A stretch of 49,402 bases of DNA from Eubacteriales bacterium (lineage in GTDB: Bacteria > Bacillota > Clostridia > Christensenellales > Aristaeellaceae). The DNA is taken from NCBI GenBank assembly GCA_028693055.1, contig JAQUWD010000026.1, forward strand, positions 1-49,402, written 5' to 3'. The notes beneath the pieces are model-generated. The model did no database searches, was not told where the DNA came from, and worked only from the letters and a program-made list of their open reading frames with translations. How positions within the stretch are numbered: position 1 is the first letter of the stretch; every line of letters starts with the position of its first letter. The position numbers and the translations under genes were made by a program. This document shows positions 44,646-49,402 of this stretch, piece after piece.

Positions 44646-46043
44646 ATGAAACCGTTTGCGAAGGTGACGAAGGACGATCTTGCCTTCTTTGAAAACATTC
44701 TACCCGGCCGCGTGTTCAGTGGCGAGGCCATTTCCACCGACTACGACCACGACGAAATGACGGAGTATGGCCACTATCTGCCCGAAGCGGTGCTGCAAGC
44801 GCTGACCGCCGAAGAAATCTCCAAGGTGCTTAGGTATTGCAACGAACACAACATCGCCGTGACCCCGCGAGGCGCGGGCACGGGACTTTGCGGCGGCTGC
44901 GTCGCCATCGACGGCGGCATCGTGCTCTCCACCGAGAAGATGAAGAAGGTCATCGAGGTGGACACCAAGAACATGACCGCAACCGTTGAGCCGGGCGTAC
45001 TGCTGATGGAGTTCCCCAAGAGCCTGGAGGGCACGGGGCTGTTCTATCCCCCTGACCCAGGTGAAAAGACCGCCACGATGGGCGGCAACGCCATGACCAA
45101 CGCGGGCGGCATGCGCGCTGTGCGCTACGGCGTGACGCGCGATTATATCCTGGGCATGGAAGTCGTACTGGCCGACGGCAGCATCGTGGAGCTTGGCGGC
45201 AAGACCGTCAAGACCAGCAGCGGCTACAGCCTGCTGAACCTGATGATCGGCAGCGAGGGCACCTTGGGCTTCCTGACCAAGCTGACGGTCAAGCTCGTTC
45301 CCGAACCCAAGACGAACCTTTCTCTTTTGATTCCCTTTGACGATCTCGACACGTGCATCGAGGCGGTTCCGTCCGTCCTTGGCTGCGGCTGCGACCCGAC
45401 TGCCGTGGAGTTCATGGAGCGCGAGGTCATCGCCAGCGCTGAAACCTATCTCGGCAAACAATTTCCCGACACCAGCGCGAACGCGTACCTGCTGGTGCGC
45501 TTGGACGGCGCAAGCGCGGACGCGCTCAAGCCCGCCATCGACACGCTAACCGACCTGGCCCTTTCGCTGGGCGCGAAGGATGTGCTGCTCGCCGACACCG
45601 ACGAGCGCAAGGAAAGCATCTGGAACGCCCGCGGTGCGTTCCTGGAAGCCATCAAGGGCAGCACGCCCAGCATGGACGAGTGCGACGTGGTGGTGCCGCG
45701 CGATCAGATCGCGGCGTTCGTCAAAAAGAGCGTGGAGATTGGTAAGCATATGAACGTACGCATCCGCTCCTTTGGTCACGCGGGCGACGGCAACCTGCAC
45801 ATTTACGCCTGTCAGGACGATCTGACCGACGCGGAGTGGAAAAGCAGCGTGCGCGAGGTGATGAACGCGCTGTACGACGCGGCGCGCGCCTTGGGTGGCG
45901 AGGTCAGCGGCGAGCACGGCGTCGGGCACGCGAAAAAGGCGTTCCTCGCCGAGAGCGTGGGTGAAACGCAGATGAAGCTGATGCGCGGCGTGAAGGCGGC
46001 GTTTGACACCAACGGCATTCTGAACCCAGGCAAGGTGATTTAG
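44646..46043 (+). CDS. FAD-linked lactate dehydrogenase (GlcD/LctD type)
   Basis: 465-residue FAD-binding oxidase of the glycolate/D-lactate dehydrogenase family. The FAD-binding domain spans about 40-215 (TPRGAGTGLCGGCV, then GEKTATMGGNAMTNAGG). The C-terminal domain follows to 465, with the conserved FGHAGDGNLH and GEHGVGHAKK. Directly behind etfBA it is the lactate-oxidising member of the Ldh-EtfAB complex. Natural TAG stop after LNPGKVI. Complete. No lactate permease or racemase gene is next to it here. Confidence 0.92.
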   Translation: MKPFAKVTKDDLAFFENILPGRVFSGEAISTDYDHDEMTEYGHYLPEAVLQALTAEEISKVLRYCNEHNIAVTPRGAGTGLCGGCVAIDGGIVLSTEKMKKVIEVDTKNMTATVEPGVLLMEFPKSLEGTGLFYPPDPGEKTATMGGNAMTNAGGMRAVRYGVTRDYILGMEVVLADGSIVELGGKTVKTSSGYSLLNLMIGSEGTLGFLTKLTVKLVPEPKTNLSLLIPFDDLDTCIEAVPSVLGCGCDPTAVEFMEREVIASAETYLGKQFPDTSANAYLLVRLDGASADALKPAIDTLTDLALSLGAKDVLLADTDERKESIWNARGAFLEAIKGSTPSMDECDVVVPRDQIAAFVKKSVEIGKHMNVRIRSFGHAGDGNLHIYACQDDLTDAEWKSSVREVMNALYDAARALGGEVSGEHGVGHAKKAFLAESVGETQMKLMRGVKAAFDTNGILNPGKVI

Positions 46044-46386
46044 CCCTACAGCGCGGATATAACCGAGGTTAATGCGATGAGAAATTGCAGAATGATCGAT
46101 TCAATTTGCGGTCTTTCTTCATATGCTCATAGATTTACCAACCGATATTGAACTCAAAAAATCAAGTACATAGGTTACAAAATAGAATGTTATATAAGCG
46201 GCTTTGATTATCTGGCCGCTGGGGATCCGCTGCATATCACGCTTCAGTAACGAGTGATATAGGCGGCGAAACTCGCAAGGGTATCGTTGGGTTAGCATCA
46301 ACTCTTCATGATGGTACAGTTGTCATATGCTAATCTTGACGTTTTCCACTCCGCACAGTTGAAATGACGATGAGAGGTATCCCAGT
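46044..46386. other. Non-coding stretch after the Ldh-EtfAB operon
   Basis: About 340 bases with no gene I can support. Composition falls abruptly from the GC-rich operon to AT-rich sequence at about 46060. No clear terminator for the operon was found, which fits the operon having been cut off just after its last stop codon. Confidence 0.5.
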
Positions 46387-47457
46387 ATGAGCGGAAATGT
46401 GCTAGTCGGACAAAGCGGCGGCCCCACCTCGGTGATTAACGCAAGCCTTGCGGGCGTATACCAAAACGCCATTCGTCGAGGTACGGCACATGTGTATGGT
46501 ATGCGTTACGGCGTGCGAGGGCTTCTAGAGGAGCAACGTGTAGAGCTACAGCTTCAGGATTGTGTACGCTTTGAGCTGCTCAAGCGCACACCTGGCGCGT
46601 TTCTCGGCTCCTGCTGATATCGATTGCCAGATGCGACGCAGGATGAAGCGCCCTACCAGCGCATCTTCGACTTACTTCGGAAATGGGAGATCGAGTCATT
46701 CCTCTACATTGGTGGAAACGATAGCATGGACACCATTGCAAAGTTGAGCGACTACGGCCAGTATGTACACAGCCCGGTACGCTTCCTCGGCGTACCCAAG
46801 ACCATTGACAACGATCTGCTACTAACCGATCATACCCCCGGCTATGGCTCTGCCGCCAAGTACATCGCCGTAGTCATGAAGGAATTGATCTTAGATGCGC
46901 AGGCCTATGGTACACCGCAGGTGACACTGGTGGAGGTTATGGGGCGTAACGCAGGATGGCTGACAGCCGCCGCCAGCCTATGCCGCGGGGAGGATTGCGA
47001 CGGAGTGGATCTTCTCTGCCTGCCAGAGATTCCTATGAGCATAGAAAGGTTTCTGGATAAAGTATCGGATTTGTTGAGACAGAAAGCGTCCGTGGTGATC
47101 GCTGTCAGCGAAGGCGTGCGTCTGACGGACGGGCGATATGTGTGCGAGTTATCCGATGATTACCGCCGTCGCGATGCGTTCGGCCATACTAACTTGACAG
47201 GCACAGCCCGCTACCTAGCAAATCAGGTGGCTCAGCGCCTGCGGGTAAAGGCGCGTAGCATCGAACTGAGCACGCTACAACGCTGCGCCGGACACCTGAC
47301 CAGCCGCACAGATGTGACCGAAGCTTATCAAGTGGGCGGTAGTGCCGTGAAGGCCGCCGTGGAGGGCGAGACCGTGCAGATGGTCGCACTGGAGCGCATT
47401 TCGGATGATCCCTATCAGGTTCGCACACAGCTTGTGTCGGTAGCACAGGTGGCAAAT
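46387..47457 (+). pseudogene. Diphosphate-type 6-phosphofructokinase with internal stop and lost C-terminus
   Basis: Phosphofructokinase of the diphosphate-dependent type. N-terminal VGQSGGPTSVINASL, then GGNDSMDT (the position where ATP enzymes have GGDGS), PKTIDNDL and DHTPGYGS. TGA at 46615-46617 interrupts LGSC-YRLPDATQDE; an Arg CGA codon is expected there. The frame then runs to LVSVAQVANG near 47457, after which it departs from the family about 50 residues before the usual end. ATG 46387 with a modest AGAGGT upstream. Confidence 0.85.
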
Positions 47458-47653
47458 GGTGATGAAGCAAGCCTTCTTCCGAGTAGACATTCAGAACCGT
47501 CAAGCAAAACTGGTCGATAAACTATTCGTCAACGATGCCGCAACTTTGAATTACGGAGGCTATGGACAGGCTTACGAGTTTAAGCCGATGTCCAGAAAAA
47601 GCCCTGTGATTCAACTGAGCGGTACCGAAAAAAGCTTATCTGCGACATTGTGA
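47458..47653 (+). pseudogene. Unknown C-terminal fragment
   Basis: About 63 codons in a frame different from the phosphofructokinase, ending at a TGA at 47651-47653 just before a terminator. The translation (FFRVDIQNRQAKLVDKLF, later AYEFKPMSRKSPV) reads like the beta-rich C-terminus of a real protein, but I do not recognise it. Confidence 0.35.
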
Positions 47654-47659
47654 GAACAC

Positions 47660-47698
47660 GGAGAGCGCTTCATAAGCGAGGCGCTCTCCTATTCTTTT
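47660..47698 (+). terminator. Intrinsic terminator
   Basis: Perfect nine-base stem GGAGAGCGC / GCGCTCTCC with a 12-base loop, then TATTCTTTTC. It follows the unknown fragment by six bases. Confidence 0.85.
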
Positions 47699-47713
47699 CA
47701 AAATGGAGGGGTT

Positions 47714-47794
47714 ATGGGAAAACTGATTGACAGCATAATTTTAGGCCTTTATACTGGAAAAAAGGATGAGGTCTACCGATCCTACGAACCTTGA
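47714..47794 (+). CDS. Short ORF before the integrase
   Basis: 26 codons from ATG 47714, with GGAGGGG upstream (MGKLIDSIILGLYTGKKDEV). The ribosome-binding site is good, but the protein is too short to classify. It could be the broken start of an excisionase-like gene or a leader peptide for the integrase 47 bases downstream. Confidence 0.35.
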   Translation: MGKLIDSIILGLYTGKKDEVYRSYEP

Positions 47795-47840
47795 AAACGA
47801 GATAAAATGTGACTATTCGCCGTTTCAGGAGGAAAAAGGA

Positions 47841-48872
47841 ATGGCGAAGAAATTGTAGCGCAAAGTTATTATCAACGGTGTTGAGCGTTGGATATCGGCT
47901 GATACTGAACAAGAATACGCAGATAATCTGATGAAGTTGATAGGTGAAATACATCCAGAGACGGTCAAAACATGCGGACACAACTTTCGAGTCTATGCAA
48001 AGAACTGGTTTGTGACATACTCCAATCCCAACATCGAACGAGCAACGGCGCAGACCTATCAGCGGCAACTTACAAGTTATATTTATCCAGTCTTTGGGGA
48101 TATGGACGTGGAAGATGTTACTACCGACCATATCCAGACACTATTCAACGGGATGGACGTGGCGAAGGCATCCAAGGATAAGACGCGCATGGTGCTCAAC
48201 ATGATATTTGATATGGCGCTAGACGATGGCATCATAGTAAAGAATCCTATGAAGAGCAAGCGACTACGAATTACCGGAAGAGCGAGTGAACCAACCGAGG
48301 AGTACTCGATTGAACAGATGCAATATTTGATCAGTCATATTTCGGCCGTTAAAAGTGATACGGACAGAGCGTATCTAGCATTGCAGGCGCTGCATCCCCT
48401 ACGACTCGAAGAAGTCCTTGGACTAAAATGGGAAGACGTTGATCGAGAACATATGCAGCTCCATATTTGCAGAGCTGTAACGCATCCAACGAGGAACATG
48501 CCTGAAGTGAAAGTGCCAAAGACAAAAGCGTCCGTTCGCAGCGTTGGCCTGTCTAAATTGGCGCTGGATATTCTCGGCGAAGGGGATCCGGACGAGTTTG
48601 TGGTCGGCGGCGAGAAGCCCTTCAGCTACACTCAGGTTCGGAGAATGTGTGAGCGTATTCGAAAGGATACTGGATTCGAGGATAAGATTACACCAATCCG
48701 ATTCCGGACGACGGTGCTCACCGATATTTACGATCAGACCAAGGACATTAAGCAGGCGCAGGCGGCGGCTGGGCATACGACAGCGACGATGACGCTCAAG
48801 TATTACGTGAAGGGCCGGAGCGGAATGCACGAGGCAACCAGCGCGGTTGAGCGCGCATATGGCGTGGGTTGA
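47841..48872 (+). pseudogene. int: Tyrosine integrase with amber codon at position 6
   Basis: Phage/ICE-type tyrosine recombinase. The natural start is ATG 47841, eight bases after AGGAGG, giving MAKKL. TAG at 47856-47858 follows where Lys or Gln is expected, and the frame then continues RKVIINGVERWISADTEQEY to the end. Core-binding domain about residues 50-150; catalytic domain about 165-335. Arg lies in HPLRLEEVLGLKWEDV, the Box II region is TPIRFRTTVLTD (His of HxxR replaced), then AAAGHTTATMTLKYY with the Tyr nucleophile. The nearest later ATG (47931) has no ribosome-binding site. tRNA-Thr lies 200 bases downstream, a typical integration target. Confidence 0.85.
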
Positions 48873-48881
48873 TCCTCAAAG

Positions 48882-48977
48882 TTGCTCGGAAAATTGCTCA
48901 ACCCAAATGCTGAAAGTGCCTGTATTTACTGGGTTTTAGGGCTGTTTTCAAGGGAAAAAATTGCTCGAAAAGTTGCC
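48882..48977. repeat. Pair of 17-base direct repeats after the integrase
   Basis: TTGCTCGGAAAATTGCT at 48882-48898 and TTGCTCGAAAAGTTGCC at 48961-48977 (14/17 identical). Their place between int and tRNA-Thr fits arm-type integrase binding sites, which is inference. A hairpin GCAAGTTCCG/CGGAAACTTGC lies just beyond, at 49003-49026. The rest of 48873-49075 holds nothing else I can name. Confidence 0.5.
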
Positions 48978-49051
48978 AAGTTAGTGCGAGGTCAAAGAAA
49001 ATGCAAGTTCCGCATCGGAAACTTGCAAAATTAGCCTATAAACAAAGAAAA

Positions 49052-49073
49052 AATCCTTCATTTCTGAAGGATT
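49052..49073 (-). terminator. Terminator of tRNA-Thr
   Basis: AATCCTTCA / TGAAGGATT, nine-base stem with loop TTTC. On the minus strand it is followed by a run of T, three bases beyond the tRNA 3' end. Confidence 0.85.
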
Positions 49074-49075
49074 AC

Positions 49076-49151
49076 TGGAGCTGATGACGCGATTCGAACG
49101 CGTGACCTCATCCTTACCAAGGATGTGCTCTACCTACTGAGCTACATCAGC
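49076..49151 (-). tRNA. tRNA-Thr (GGT)
   Basis: Acceptor GCTGATG/CATCAGC, anticodon loop TTGGTAA on an ATCC/GGAT stem, GTTCGAATC T-arm, encoded CCA. It faces the integrase gene and is a plausible attachment site. Confidence 0.93.
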
Positions 49152-49257
49152 ATCACTTCAAGTGACAACGTTGATTATTATACACTTGAACAGTTCCTTT
49201 GGCAAGAGGAAAATTCAAAAAATCAAAAATAAGTCAAAAAAGCTCACTTGACAAAGT

Positions 49258-49291
49258 AAACGCAGTAGGAAGAAATGTGAGCACTGCGTTT
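49258..49291 (+). terminator. Possible terminator hairpin
   Basis: AAACGCAGT / ACTGCGTTT with a 16-base loop, followed by ATTTTGT. No gene is seen immediately before it; a promoter-like TTGACA lies just upstream at 49249. Confidence 0.4.
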
Positions 49292-49332
49292 ATTTTGTCG
49301 AAGGAATGCATGCCGAATCCATCCGGTCGCAT

Positions 49333-49389
49333 CACCCCTTCCCCCCCCTTCACCCCCCTTCACCCCCCTTCACCCCCCTTCACCCCCCT
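49333..49389. repeat. C-rich tandem repeat
   Basis: Four or more copies of a ten-base unit CACCCCCCTT, with imperfect copies at the left edge. It is unlike anything else in the window and lies at its end. Confidence 0.9.
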
Positions 49390-49402
49390 ATGAATTTACA
49401 GC

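Noticed and set aside
42346-47858. Reassignment of TAG or TGA to an amino acid
   Set aside because: Several intact genes end naturally with TAG or TGA (for example the lactate dehydrogenase with TAG, hsdM, hsdS, the serine recombinase and the NADAR partner with TGA). The internal stops are therefore better read as mutations.
49333-49389. CRISPR array or minisatellite gene region
   Set aside because: The units are only ten bases with no spacers and no cas genes nearby.
49199-49393. A 64-codon open frame at the window end
   Set aside because: Its C-terminus is only translated C-rich repeat, and its N-terminus overlaps a hairpin. No ribosome-binding site.

Overview
The window reads as DNA from a member of the Bacillota, probably class Clostridia (a gut or rumen lineage such as Christensenellales is possible but unproven). 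The reasons are strong AGGAGG ribosome-binding sites with many TTG and GTG starts, Tn4451/TndX-type conjugative-element genes, LplB/YtcP-type sugar ABC transporters, LacI and ROK regulators, and an EtfAB-lactate dehydrogenase operon. No rRNA and no CRISPR array were seen.

Layout. (1) 150-2500: left block of a conjugative element on the minus strand (TnpW-like protein, DnaC-like ATPase, MobL relaxase, inverted repeat). (2) 2500-13260: sugar-catabolism genes, many broken (permease, DUF362 protein, aldo/keto reductase, Gfo/Idh/MocA, LacI, URO-D-like protein, ABC transporter, amidohydrolase), then a compact SIS-kinase-ROK-amidohydrolase operon with a clear operator. (3) 13400-19750: a type I restriction-modification locus (hsdM, hsdS, truncated hsdR) with three intact genes between hsdS and hsdR: a DUF3990 ADP-ribosyltransferase-like protein, a partner of unknown function and a NADAR-family protein. 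(4) 19750-24220: more fragments around an intact carbon-nitrogen hydrolase. (5) 24540-31545: conjugation block (VirB6-like, two toxin-antitoxin cassettes, PrgI, broken VirB4, LPD28-like fusion). (6) 31545-36490: an intact sugar ABC transporter operon. (7) 36518-38571: second TnpW-like protein and large serine recombinase ending next to a seven-tRNA operon (38576-39260). (8) 39469-41050: broken IS66 transposase and regulator fragments. (9) 41197-46043: KDPG aldolase, damaged KDG kinase, and a GC-richer operon for EtfB, EtfA and lactate dehydrogenase. (10) 46387-49402: phosphofructokinase with an internal stop, a tyrosine integrase with an early amber codon, tRNA-Thr, and a C-rich tandem repeat.

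The dominant oddity is that about seventeen genes are cut off and butted directly against another gene, often in opposite orientation, with no insertion sequence at the join. Several more genes carry frameshifts or nonsense codons. Either this is an unusually decayed accessory region or part of it is chimeric assembly; the sequence alone cannot decide.

The best candidate for an undescribed system is the three-gene ADP-ribosyltransferase/NADAR cassette inside the type I restriction-modification operon. Its neighbour hsdR has lost its motor domain, while hsdM, hsdS and the cassette are complete and translationally coupled.
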